Below are positions 40,203 through 52,010 of a stretch of DNA of 60,000 nt, in pieces. Both the position numbers and the translations under genes were made by a program. The notes below the pieces were generated by a model that searched no databases, was not told the origin of the DNA, and saw only the letters and a list, made by a program, of their open reading frames with translations. The stretch's first letter is position 1. Every line of letters starts with the position of its first letter. Source of the DNA: Symsagittifera roscoffensis (taxonomy: Eukaryota > Xenacoelomorpha > Acoela > Convolutidae). The stretch lies in the NCBI RefSeq assembly GCF_963678635.1, contig NC_087062.1, forward strand, positions 86,839,845 through 86,899,844, written 5' to 3'.

Positions 40203-43200
40203 TTAGTTGAAGCTCAATTTATGCGCTGGAGCGCTTTGATTAAAGTTGCTGGAACCAGGCGATGAAGGTACGGGACTGGACTTGGCGGCGCTCGTGAAAC
40301 TTCGACGCCCAGTTGGCTTTTGATTGATCGGCACTAATTGCTCGTTGCAAATTTTAAGCGGGTTGTGAACCTTTTCAAACTCGACAAGCGAAGTCAACAG
40401 GCGATACAAGTGGGCATTGTTTTTCGATCCAAGATAAGAACCAAGAGCCGGGTCAGTTATCAATACATGGTCAACGAACTGCAACACATCGTTTTTGGTA
40501 GCTCCTCGACGTCGGTAGAGATTCTCGCCGATCAGCGCCAGATACTTCACAAGTCCTTCCGAGATCCCATTGTAGTTATAGCCGAGTAGAAGTCGTCCTG
40601 AACACGTGACCGAATGACTGACCTGAACAATCGTGACTTTTCTAAACAGACGAGCCAAAATATAAAAGATGCACACGTCAAACCGTGACAGCATCTCATC
40701 AATTCCCAGCAATAAAGTTCCCCCGATTTGCAGGCTTCTCAAGGCAATCAGAACAGCGGTCAAAAACTCGTTCTTGGTGTATACTTCGGCGAAATTGCCG
40801 ACAGTCAGGACATCGGTTGATATATCCATCATTACCAGATCCGCTCCTAGGGGATCGACAACTGAGAGAGCCTGCATCTTCAGACCCGGTTCCGCTAAGA
40901 GTGCCAAGTTGAAATTATCGTCCACGTTGGCGAAAGGCATTGGAAGTTTTTTCATAAAATCACCTCCTCCTTTTTCAGCAGATTTAGCAGGTTCCAAATC
41001 CGTTTTGCTTTTATCGACCAGTTTAACAGTTGTGAATCCGTCTTTATGTTCGAGAATGTAGATCTGATTGCTTACTTCGGGATTGAAGGCCGGCTTGATA
41101 GCGTCATATATCAGTTTTCCTCTGAGGAGCAGAGCACGCCAAGACTTCATACTTCTAAACCTAGAAACCAAATCCTTCTGGAATAGTGGCAAGAACTCCT
41201 TGAATTCTTGATCCTTAGTTCCAATGACAAACTCACGTTTAAACTCAGCTAGAGCCTCTGGATCTTTTAGGAATCTGCAATTAGCTAAAGCGTCATTAAC
41301 CTCCCTCAGTAACTGTGGTAGGCAGTATTTAGAGTTTTTTAGGGCAGTAATTTGTTTTCCAAACACTGGTCGCCAGTTATTGTAGTCAGAGACAAAACTG
41401 ACCGGACGTCGATCTTCGAACCAGTCTGCGCTCATTCTTGGCACTTTAGGGAGCACTTTTTTAAGATAGCTTTCGGGTCTCTCAAGCTCTACTCTTTGTC
41501 TCCATGGAAGCCCCATTTGCTCCAAGCGCTCGTAGAAATTTCCAGTTTGGCGGGTCGAGTAAAACGGGGTGAAATTCTGGCTCTTGAACTTGAGCCCTGG
41601 ATGCAATCTGCATGCATCTCTGATATACTTTACATCCATTTTGTCCGTCCAGAGAAAAGTGCAGAGTTCGCGTCCTTTGCTCGCACGATGGTTGTCTTCG
41701 TACGTCGGGTTCTCGTAAAGCGATATGTTCCGACGAATAGTTTCAGACTGCAGCGTCGTGAACATGTAGGCACAATCTTGAAGCTCATCTATGAATGACT
41801 TTGGTATATCATCTACGAAAAACAGATTGCGACTATCGAATACGTTTTCTGAGAAGTTCTTATGCAACACTGGAAGATAATCTTTCACGGCGTTACGTCC
41901 CACGTAATCCAGACACACAATATACAATTCCGAGTTTCCAGGCTTGCTCGTTGCAGGCTTAAATATATGCACTTCTCCAAACACAGCATTTAAGAGGTAA
42001 ATCATACAGACTGAGGCGTGTTCGAAGAAAGTGAACACTTTGAGCACAAATTTGCCTCCCTGAGACAGTAGATTCATAGCTGTGACAATTTCACAGAAAT
42101 GAAGGTCAGTTACAATCGACTCCTGCTCATCTGGTTTATCTTGACAGTTTATTGATCCGTCAGCGGTCACGAAGTCCACTTCAGTTCCGATGAAGTTTAT
42201 CAGTCCAAACATGTTTTCAACGTCCATGCAGTTGCCTGTATCGTCAATTCCAAAGTACCAGTTGGGCAGAGTCAGCGAAAGGACTCGATCATCGGCAATC
42301 ATAACGTCGAGGTCATTGCCCTCGTAGTAAGGGTTCAATGTAGTTGCCCACCAATACCATTGCACGTTTTTTCTATGTGTCTTGATAAAATGGTTCACGC
42401 TTGATATAAAAGCTCCGGGAGCCTCGCAAAGATGGACAGACTTGAATGACTTGCCATCTTTTGGCACGACATCAAACTGGAACAGAACCTCGTGCATCTT
42501 GGTCCACGCCTGCGTGCACAAATCAGGGTTCACAGTTCCTTTCAAATGTTGAACAACATCTCCGCCCATGTGTTGCTGCTGTGTATGCTTTCTCCACGTC
42601 GTGATTTCCTTATCATTTAGATGACTTTTCAGATCGTTGAGTTCTTCTTTTAGGACCAAAAGGTCGGCCCATACAGGCGGCATAGAGTCCATTCGAATGT
42701 CGGTGAAAACTCGTTTGACTGGAGGGAGAGACCACGCGTCTCTACTTGGTTTGTGGAACGAGAACACTTTTTCAAATTGCTCCTCAATTTCTTCCATAAG
42801 ATCTTGTTCGTACTCGGCAAATTTTTCCAGTTTTGAAGAACGAGCCGCAGCAGCACTTCCTAAAACAAACCGTGTCTAAATTGAAAACAAACTTCTAATT
42901 TACATCAAAGCCTGGAAATCAAGGAGCAAGTGGTTCGAATAGGCACTTAAGACGCAAAACTTTAATTCTCAATCAAGACACTGCATTTAAAATCTGTTAA
43001 AAACGCACAATAGAACTGTAAAACATCATCAATGTTTCAAGAACGACTTAAAGCCCGAAAAACATCATGAAATTTGTTATTTATCCAGACAATTGAAACT
43101 GGCAGTAAAACTTCGGTTCTCATTGTTGTCACACATTTAAAAAAATCAGTTAAAGCAGGTTTATACCTCTTTTATTATTAGGCTCGGTTTTTGTCACTAG

Positions 43201-43340
43201 CATCGGCAAGAGTCAAAATATCAACAATTCGATAGATATTACAAACCATCATTCAAACACCCACTGCCATTTCCATAGTCGTCAGATAATTCCAAATCCC
43301 GGAAGCCACATCGCTCGTCGTTGAAATCAGTCTCCACCAT
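40203..43340 (-). CDS. CMTR2: Cap-specific mRNA (nucleoside-2'-O-)methyltransferase 2
   Basis: Exon 1 is 43340-43247 and exon 2 is 42859-40203, with a GT-AG junction and phases 1+2, giving 916 aa. The upstream exon is inferred: exon 2 stays open 5' of its first ATG (42797) up to a good acceptor. The enzyme 2'-O-methylates the second transcribed nucleotide of capped mRNA (cap 2). The protein matches CMTR2 (FTSJD1) along the catalytic Rossmann domain: the SAM-binding LCEAPGAFI and the K-D-K-E tetrad as Lys152 (QAWTK), Asp265 (TADGS), Lys305 (VLKVF) and Glu342 (GNSELY). An IFKPATSKPGNSE block is diagnostic of CMTR2 versus CMTR1. A second, degenerate methyltransferase-like domain follows, then a Ser/Pro-rich tail. 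The family's usual length is about 770 aa; the tail and N-terminus account for the extra. Confidence 0.93.
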
Positions 43341-44596
43341 TTTGATCTTGATTTTAAGCCAAGCCTTGTTGCGTCACGACAAACAAACTAGTTAAATCTG
43401 GAAAAATAAGTGAATTTAATACCAATAGTACATATCATTTTTGAGCAATTGCAATTATAAATGAAACTGTGATTCATTTCAGAAATTTTTGCTAACTTAC
43501 CGTTGAAACAGTTGTCTACTTAACGGAGGAAACTTAATCAAAATATGACTTCTGATTCCCGTGAAATCAAAAGTGACTAAATTATATTTTTTCAATCATC
43601 ATGATTAATTTGGGAGGGAAAAGCTGAATGAAACGGTGCATTTCCCCCTTAATAAGACTGAAAGACGAGACAAATGAGCCAAAAACAATTAGCTAAAAGC
43701 AAAAGTATAGAAAAGTTATCTTGCAATATCGTCATCAAACAGCCTGCAAGCATTTGACTTAAGTAACATTCTCCGACCCCGTAGACTGTTATTAATTTAC
43801 GCAGTGATGACGCAATGCTTCGCTCGATTGTTGCTAGATAAGAATTAATGCTTAACAATTAATTTTTGAAACAGAATAATTCATTTTAAATCAAACATCA
43901 TCGCGCAAAGAAAACATGCTCAATTCAAGAACAACCAATTTTTAGTTCCGACCAGTGAATGTGAAAACTTTGGATTTGTGTGAGGTTTTTCACAAAAAAA
44001 TAAGGTACTACAAATGAATGTCAGCTGAGTCGCGTGATATATCCATCTATTGACTGTTTTCAATCTTGATTCGAGCTGCAATAAAGAAACTCAGAAACCA
44101 GTTTTCACAATATTGACATATCACCTGTTTTGAAAAATTTGAATTTTTTTACTGATTCGAGTGATAGATGAGTAAAGACACTCCGCGTAGTAAAAAAACT
44201 AAAATATAACATTGCATTAATTGAGTCAACTTAGTTGTGCAGGGAAGATAAATTGCATGCATACCAGCCCCCACACCAAAATAAAACAACTATCAAGAAA
44301 ATTTGATAGTGACAGTCGTAAGCAGAATGTGTCAACTGCGCAACATCCAGGTATTAATGTTCTCATCTGTACTTTTTTAAGAAAAGCAAGAGGCAATACA
44401 ATAGTTCTCAATTTTTTAAAGCAAAATTTAATAATGTGGAAAGATAATTAGTCAGATACTCTGAAATATCTTTAGTAAAACCACTTAACCCAACTCAGCA
44501 AATATGTTTTTAAAATAGACTCTCAAAAATTGCCTAAAATTGATGGGGATTGCGGTTTACTGAGCAAGTAACACACAACCGTAGTATTAAACACAG
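43341..44596. other. Intergenic DNA upstream of CMTR2, nothing recognised
   Basis: AT-rich, with no coding frame, no hairpin of note and no tRNA-like sequence. The CMTR2 promoter presumably lies just right of 43340. Confidence 0.4.
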
Positions 44597-46265
44597 AGGA
44601 GAATCGGAGCTGCGCATCGCTAGCGATACAATACAAAAATAAACAAAACATAAGCGAAAAAATTTAGATGTTGAAAAAACTAGGTGAACCAAATTTTTCG
44701 TATGTCTCGATAAAAAACAACTAGGGGCCCAGCTAACTCTGGAGGTAAATGTTTCCTATTGAATGAATTTGCTATACTGATGCGGCACAAAAAGTGTGAT
44801 TTCAAAAATTGGACTTTGCCCAATACCTTAGTTGTTTCCCTGCAGAAGTGAGATGAGTAAAAAAAATTTAAGATCATCAATTTTCCAATGTGAATATCAT
44901 TTCACTTACAAACAAAACTAAAGAGTCGCCGCTTCTGCTGGAACAATTATCGCAACTGGTTCTTTCAATTGAACTTTTAATCGCAGATTTGTTTGTGTAA
45001 ATTATAAGAAAAGGCCGAAAGGTTTCTAAAAACGGTCAAAAAATCTAAGAAACTGTCAAAAGATTTTCCAAAATCCATAACATTTTTCTGCAAGCAGCAG
45101 GTTGAGGCCGCTTAAGCAGAGAAGATTCCCAAAACCGGGTTTCTCGATTGAACCTAACCTAAGAATTGGCCCGGTAGTTTTCGCATAGGTCAATAAGTTT
45201 CCAAAAAAAACTTATTTCAAAAGTTTCAAAAGTTTGAAGGGCATAATTTTTGAACAAACTGGGTATGCCAATTAAACATTCAGGCTTTCAAAAACCTGTT
45301 ATTCAATTAAAGCTATGATATCAGATTTAGCTGGCTAATTAGCAGAAAAATCAAAAAAACAGCCAACAAATCAAAAATTTTAAATTTTCCAAACAATTGA
45401 CATTTCCGAGAATCATAATTTTTTTTGTGGGAAAACAGGGCGTTGCCCCTTATAAAAGGATTCAAGCAACCGGTGATTTCGATTGAATCCAAAACGTCAG
45501 CTCCGAGGGCCATACCTTTTGGTTGAATCCAAAACGTCAGCTCCGAGGGCCATACCTTTTCCGAGGGCCATACCTTTTGGTGACAAAACGTTGGGCGTAG
45601 TCGCATTTGCAAATTTAATTTAACCCAAAACCTCAGATATGGTAAGGTAGTTTTTCTGGAGAACATTCAAAAAGTTTTAAAAAAACGGTCAAAAAATCAA
45701 AACTTGATTTCACCGAGGGCCATAAATTTGTGTAAAAAAATTGTTGCATTATCTTCATTGAAACCAAAATATCAGATCAGAGAGGGCTAGTTTTCGAGAA
45801 AAAGAAAAAAAACATGGGTCAAACATTGCCCCTCTGAGTTTTTCGAAGGCACTCTGATAGGGGAATTTGCAGGCACACAGGGGAGTATGCGGTCTTTCAA
45901 TTGATATCCCTTTTTTGAAATTCAGTAAAAATTCTGAGAAAAAAAAAAGAAAAAATTGAAATTCAAAAATGAAAAAAAAAATGAAATTTCAATATACCGA
46001 TTGGTTAACAGACAACCAACTTGAAAAGTGCTGAGGGGGTGTTACAAACTAATTTCCCCTAAAAGGAAACAACATTGGGACATTCAGCCGATAAAACAGA
46101 GACCGACGAATTTATTTTAGCGAAACAAAAAAAAACGAAAATACGAAGTCAAGGTAAGTAAAAATTCAAATTGTAGGCGTAAATCAAACACTACAAGCAA
46201 CATTAAAGAAAAAATCGCGCAGCAAAAAATCCATTCTAAGAGCCGACAACAGATAAACAGACAAA
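44597..46265 (+). mobile_element. Long non-coding repeat with internal degenerate tandem units, copy 2
   Basis: A diverged copy of 37308-38640 in the same orientation. It shares TTTCTCGATTGAAC, AAGAATTGG(C), CGAGGGCCATAA-type segments and ACAACCAACTTGAAAAGTGC (46012-46031). It is longer than copy 1 because it contains more internal units and a local 40-bp tandem duplication. Confidence 0.6.
45481..45578 (+). repeat. 40-bp tandem duplication plus 18-bp partial unit
   Basis: The unit containing CCAAAACGTCAGCTCCGAGG occurs at 45481-45520 and 45521-45560, followed by a partial third copy of its last 18 bases (45561-45578). The copies are nearly identical, so the duplication is recent. Confidence 0.85.
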
Positions 46266-46324
46266 TAATTGGCCGACAATTTCATCTGAAACAGAATATT
46301 CTCCGTTTGAAAAAAAAAAGTACT

Positions 46325-46400
46325 GATCCGATTCGAAACCCAGGACCTTTGCCGTCCCAGGCATTTTCGTTATCTCCAGGCTAAGTTGCCGGGAACACTA
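46325..46400 (-). repeat. tRNA-like SINE head
   Basis: Minus strand shows CTTAGCCTGGAG (A box-like), a possible anticodon-arm region, and GGGTTTCGAATC (B box). There is no intact acceptor stem, so it is a SINE or tRNA pseudogene of a different source tRNA from copies 1-3. Confidence 0.5.
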
Positions 46401-46789
46401 AGAAATTGGAATATATTATAAGACAAGGTACAACTAAAGTTGAGTCCAGACGAGTTCTGAGAACACAATTAATTACGGTAATTGCAACCCGATTGCAATT
46501 GCAATACACTTGCTTATCACAAGGGTCAAAATACATGAAAAGAAAAAACTTTTTTTCCAAATAGCCAGGATTTGGTTGAATAACAACTTCAATAGGAGTA
46601 CCGTTGGCTCTGTATAACCGAAAAAGAAGGTTAAAAATGTTTAAAGTTCATTCACAAGTTGGCTAGAGACTTTTTGGTTCTGGATTTTTGAGCTGGAGAC
46701 TTCTAATTTCCATCCAATTAGAAAAAAACTAGTTGCTTTCGTATTGCAAGCTAGTCTGAAATTTCATTTGCACGAGCTATCAGAAGGTG

Positions 46790-47170
46790 CTGCGTTGTCT
46801 TTTTCCTCGTGTTTAACCATACTTAGGCACTCATCAATAAGGAAGGTCGCAAATGTTGGCACAGTTTACTTCCGCGCAACTCTCGCTCACTTTCTGTACC
46901 ATTTTCTCAGTTTCGACAATATTGACCACTAGTTCGATTAAACTTTTCACAAACTCATTAGCCTCTTCCGAAACGCTCACTTCACTATTTACAGATTCAA
47001 TGGTCCAATTTACAGGCCTTCAGAACTCTTTTTTTATCGAGTGCACAAGGTGAATCCTGTACAGAGAATGAGACACTCCCATTGTCAATAACATCTCTAA
47101 GGACAGAATCAAGCAGCTTATTTGACAAAGGCTTCACTTCTTCCATTAGACTACCCAGGCTATACATATT
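46790..47170 (-). pseudogene. Decayed acidic coiled-coil-like ORF, unidentified
   Basis: Minus-strand frames from an ATG near 47167 read as an acidic, Leu/Val/Glu/Ser-rich protein with coding-like composition. The sequence passes from one frame to another around the T7 run near 47030 and ends at a stop near 46835. It could be a broken transposon ORF or two exons. It is divergently oriented to the next ORF, suggesting a common mobile unit. Confidence 0.35.
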
Positions 47171-47359
47171 ATTACACTACGCTTGGTTCGCAGATAGATT
47201 TTGCAATCTTCTCGATTTAATATTCAAAATAACCACTTCATAGACAATGTTCAATCTGAAACCGCGTACTATTATTTCCGTATGGTTCTCGGTAATAAAA
47301 CGAAGATATTTTGTACGCAATGAAGCCGTGGTGGTCCCCTGCAATTACTTCAAATTACT

Positions 47360-47839
47360 TTGACTGGATTCATTTACCACTGCTACCGCTCGTGGACACT
47401 AGTGGGTGGACACAGGTTGGTGAATCACATGATTGTAGTTGGAGCAAGCTCACTCAGAAGGACCCTTGACTACCTACCCTACGATCTAAGGGTAAAGTAT
47501 CGAAGATTCACTTTTGCAAAATCGGGACTAAGCCTCAACCCAAACAACGTGAGTAAACTCAAGAAATTGCAGTGGTTACTTAGAAACGGTTCCCTAAAAT
47601 CCAGAGAAATCATTCTCTGGCACGACGTGATAAACAATAGTATCACAAAGAATCCCAAAAACTTTAATACGAAGTGTTCACCGGAGCAGTTAACTGAAAT
47701 CATCACGAATTTTCAGTATCAAATAGCTGCGATTATATACATTCGTCGAGACGGTACCCCTCACATTTTTGAAAAGTTACGGAAGACGAAACCTCTCATC
47801 ATCGACGCGATAAAACGACTTCTTTCTAAACAAAAATAA
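47360..47839 (+). CDS. Unknown 159-aa ORF, probably transposon-borne
   Basis: Well-formed frame with KYRRFTFAKSGLSL and IILWHDVINNSI segments and a basic C-terminus. From memory, proteins of this look recur in repetitive contexts of other invertebrate genomes, which suggests a mobile-element protein, but I cannot name the family or function. The frame may begin further upstream. It lies just 5' of the LINE and could belong to a separate element with the minus-strand ORF at 46790-47170. Confidence 0.35.
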   Translation: MTGFIYHCYRSWTLVGGHRLVNHMIVVGASSLRRTLDYLPYDLRVKYRRFTFAKSGLSLNPNNVSKLKKLQWLLRNGSLKSREIILWHDVINNSITKNPKNFNTKCSPEQLTEIITNFQYQIAAIIYIRRDGTPHIFEKLRKTKPLIIDAIKRLLSKQK

Positions 47840-48207
47840 AACGACATTGATACAGATGTTGCCCTCTCTAAACTACATCCCCCTCCGTCTCTTGAGCTGA
47901 AGTTGCTCAACAAAGTACCTTCGAAACGTCACAACCTCCGTTCACTAGTACTTCAGCAAAGATCAAAATCCAGAAAACGGCCCACCAAATCAAAGAGAGC
48001 AGCAGCAAAGAAAAAACAAGCAGCCCAATCCTCATCGCACTAGTTCTGGTGAGTCTGATTTTCTTGAGACTAGTCTCTCCTGAGGTTTTTATACCTTGGA
48101 GTATCAGTCCAGGGGAATCAAAAAACTCAATAAGTCTTCTCTAGTCTGGTCTTCTCCTGAGGTTTTTACCTTGGAGTGTCAGTTCTGAGAAGATTTTTTT
48201 GAGCAAT

Positions 48208-49073
48208 ATGGGCTCAGAAGAAAGACGCAGAAATGCTAGCGTCTCGCAAGCATCTGAGAAATCTTGTAAAACATGCAAAAACCGATCACAAACAAAAGTC
48301 AAATCTTTAATTGCATTGCCTGAGGCGATGTTATGCACATGACAAAAATATGCACTGGAATATCTGAACCTGCCATCCTTGGAATTTCGGAGATCAGTCA
48401 GAACGTCCTCCTGCTCTGTAACTGTTGTGTTGGAAACAATAGGAAAGAGTCGATGATCAACGATTTGATGCAATCCCGTCCATCCATTGCCGAAACAAAA
48501 CTAAATGAAATCGCCGAACAATTCTCTACCTTTAAACAAGAGATAGATTCACTAAAGCAAAAGATAGATGATACAAACAAAAAACCACAAAACAGAAATG
48601 AGCCAGAGCAACATGCCTTAAACAAACCAGAATCAAGCTATAACGGAATCCGGATAAGAGGACTGCTTGAACTGGACTCAAAAAGTTCAAGAGATAGACA
48701 CGAACACGACTTGGAAGAGGTGAACAAACTGTTTGCGTTCTTAACAGTTGAAGCAAAAATCACAGTTTTGAAACGTTTAGGAAAAAATGAAGAAGGAAAA
48801 AGGCCACGCACAATAGTTGTAAAAGTATCAAATGAATGGCAAAAACGACTGATACTAATGTCCTTGGCAAAATTGAAAAACTACGACAAAACTCTTTTTG
48901 TGTCAAAAGAGCTCAGCCCAAGTGAATTTCTGATTGAGAACAAACTTCTTATGAAAAGACGAACAATGATAGACACTGGCGTATCAGCTAAAAACCTAAG
49001 GCTAAGGGACCTTGTCCTTTACCAATATGACGAAGAAAGTGGAAATTGGAAAAAAGTCGAAGAAAGCAATTGA
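48208..49073 (+). pseudogene. LINE ORF1 (PHD-like finger, coiled coil, RNA-binding-like domain)
   Basis: The first ATG at 48208 opens a frame with SCKTCK, which breaks near 48330. The other frame then supplies CHMTKICTGIS and LLLCNCC, together resembling the Cys/His spacing of a PHD-like finger split by one frame slip. Next come a Lys/Glu heptad-type coiled coil (about 48500-48590) and a C-terminal domain with RPRTIVVKV, LKNYDKTLFV and a basic end, like the nucleic-acid-binding ORF1 domain of CR1/L1-type elements. Confidence 0.7.
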
Positions 49074-49100
49074 CTACCTACTGCTAAGTACTTTAAAAAA

Positions 49101-52004
49101 ATTTTATGCCTAAATGTCAGAAGTATTTTAGACATCAGCAGAAGATCAGCTTTATCAAATGCCATTTTACAAACAGACTACGATATACTATGTCTCACAG
49201 AGACATGGCTGGTAAAGGAAATACAAGATAAAGCTCTGCATTTGGCTGGTTCTAATATAATTCGCCAAGATAGAAAAAACTCCACTTTAAAAACCAATCA
49301 CGGAGGTGTACTCATGGCGATAAAAGAAAATGTGCATTACGAAGAAATTGATGCTCAAATAGAAAATGAAGAATGCATAGTGGCCAAACTAACAGGTGAA
49401 ACTGGGCATCATCAAATTCTCTGCTGTGTTTATAATCCCCCGAAAAACAGTAAATACCAATGGAAACAACAAAAATTCATCATTTTGTTCCAAAACTTAA
49501 CAAAATTACAAATACAACACAACTGTAACGTAGTGTCGATTACGGGAGATATAAATTTTGAATACACTCGTTGAAAAATGATGCACTCAAAGGACGAATA
49601 TGAAAACGCAGTGTTAAAAAAGCTAATTGAACTTGACTATGAACAATTATTCGACTCCAAAAAAAAGTAGCTTGATGTTTTATTAACAAACAACCCTGGA
49701 GTGATACTCAACTGGCACACGGACCAAACAGCAACAAACACATACAGCATTGACAAAGTTTCATGCTCAGATCATTATGCTTACTCTGCAACAATTAACA
49801 TGGAAGCCAGTATCAAAGAAATAAACAAAGGTGAAAGTCTGGCATTTAACAGAGCCGATTGGACGACAATAAATCAAGAAATAAAAGATACTTTTCATAC
49901 CGTATTGTTACAGTAATGTAAATGAGCTCCTGCGTCAGTGGTATGCATGGTTATGGGACAAAATAAAGAACAATGTACCCAAGGTTACATCACACAGATC
50001 AACTCTCCCCCCGTGGGTGACACCAAGTACGTCTCACATGCTAAAAAGAGTACAAACATTAAAACGGCGTATTGATCTGCAAAACAAACCTACTTTAAAC
50101 AAACCTACTTTAAGCCTTATCCTAAAACACAAAAAACTGGAAAAAAATCTTCAAATAGCATTGACTGAAAATCAAGCAATTTACGAAGAAAGAGTAACAA
50201 GCAGTAGACGATTCAGTGACCTACAAAAATACTTGAACAAAATAAGTAGTTCCAGGCAATATCCCCAAAAAATGTTTTACAAGGAAAAATGCACAAGAGA
50301 TGACACCCAAAATACTACATTTTTTAACGAATTCTTCATCAGTGTATATCAAAAGGAATCAAATCCTAACCCTCTCGCACGAAATACAAACTGTTCTCCT
50401 ACAGAAGAAATCTGTACACAAATACACGTTGAGGAAACCAAAATCGAATTCATTCTCAAAAATCTTTTAACAAATAAAGCATCAGGTTTTGATGGTATAG
50501 GTAATATAATCCTATAAAATCTTTCCGAAACTCTGTCAAAATCGCTCTATCTTCTCTTCCGCACATTCATTAGCAAGCGGCTCTTCCCGACCTACTGGAA
50601 AACAAGTCAAGTGGCCCCAATTTTTAAAGAAAAGAACAAGGCGTCAGTTGAGTGCTACCGCCCAATTAGCCTTTTATGCTCCGCCTCGAAGGTCTTCGAA
50701 AAAAATATTTTTGATAATATATACCCCAAAGTTCAACTTTTCTTGGAAAACGCACAATACGGCTTCCGGCAAAAAAGGTCAGAATTTCTTCAAATGGTAC
50801 AATTTTTGAGCAAAGTATATGAACTCTACGATGACAAAAATGTTCAAACACTATCAGTCCTTTATCTAGATTTTTCTAAAGCCTTTGATAAAGTTCATCA
50901 TAGTATCCTAATCGCTAAACTACGGAACATAGGTCTAGGCATTCAAATACAAGACATAATACAAGACTATCTAACAGATAGAATGCAATTTGTGAAAATC
51001 AATAAAAGTTCATCAACTTTGAAAGAAGTAACTAGCGGTGTACCACAGGGCTCAATTCTTGGAATTCTACTTTTTATCATATTCATTAACGACTTTCCCA
51101 AATGCATTGAGAATTCGGATTGTTTTGGCTATTGTGACGATATGAAGATCTTGTCTACTGAAGAAACTCATCTGCAAAAAGACACGACAAATTTTGAAAA
51201 ATGGTGCAAAGAAAATAAAATGCCGCTGAATGAAGATAAATGTAATCTGTTAAACCTCAAAGGGAAAATGGAAGTTACACTATTTAATACAAATGTTGAT
51301 ACCGCAAAGACCCAAAAAGACTTAGGTATTTTAATGTGTGACAACCTTTCGTAGTCAGTAAATGCTGAAAATCGCATATCAAAAGCAATGGGAGCTTTTT
51401 ACAAAATCAAACGGAATATCTCGAAAAAAAAACATCATTTAAGTCAAAATTAAACTTATACTGTGGATACATTGTACCAATCATAAGCTATGCATCGCAA
51501 ACATGGTATCCGAACAAAGCAGAATTAAGACAACCAGAAAGAGTACAAAAACCCATGACTTCTTGGATTACAAATAACTTCAAAATGAGTTATACTGAAA
51601 GACTGAAATTTTTAAAGCTCCTTCCACTCTCAATGTACTTTGAATTATACGACATATTGTACTTAGTTTTACTACTAAAAAATAAACATGACATTGATTT
51701 GAATACAATTATTCATAAAAACGAATCACGAACGAGACAAGCAACACGTGGTGAGATTGCTGTTCATGCAACAAGACTGAAAAAGTCAAATGAAAATTAT
51801 TATATACGTTCTAATACGCTATACAACTACTTTAGCCAAATTGTGGACTTCGAAAATCAAGATTATGACAGCCTGAAAATATCTATAAAAAACACGTATT
51901 GGAAATTCTTCAACAGAAAATTTGCAGAAAACAACTTGTGTATGTGGAGAATTCCTTGCTGGTGTAGAAACTGCAACCCACCGGGAAAAATTATGAACTT
52001 ATAA
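49101..52004 (+). pseudogene. LINE ORF2 (APE endonuclease and reverse transcriptase), broken
   Basis: Endonuclease motifs are LNVRS, LTETWL, a GDIN box (usually GDFN) and SDHY. In-frame stops occur at 49575 and near 49668, and a frame slip near 49915. Reverse transcriptase motifs are APIFKEKN, YRPISLL, LYLDFSKAFDKV, GVPQGSILG and the catalytic YCDD at about 51130, with stops at 50515-50517 and 51352-51354. A slip near 51420, in a run of A, moves the C-terminal part to a third segment (to 52004). The enzyme would nick target DNA and prime cDNA synthesis, but this copy cannot make it. Confidence 0.85.
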
Positions 52005-52010
52005 ACGAGG

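Larger units (their letters stand above)
48055..52010 (+). mobile_element. Decayed full-length-like CR1/Jockey-group LINE
   Basis: Contains a 5' region with two related copies of a segment (CTCCTGAGGTTTTTA, 48077 and 48153), ORF1, ORF2 with endonuclease and reverse transcriptase, and a short 3' region without a recognised tail. Multiple stops and frame slips make it non-autonomous. A PHD-like finger in ORF1 together with an APE-type endonuclease is typical of CR1-like elements. Confidence 0.8.
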
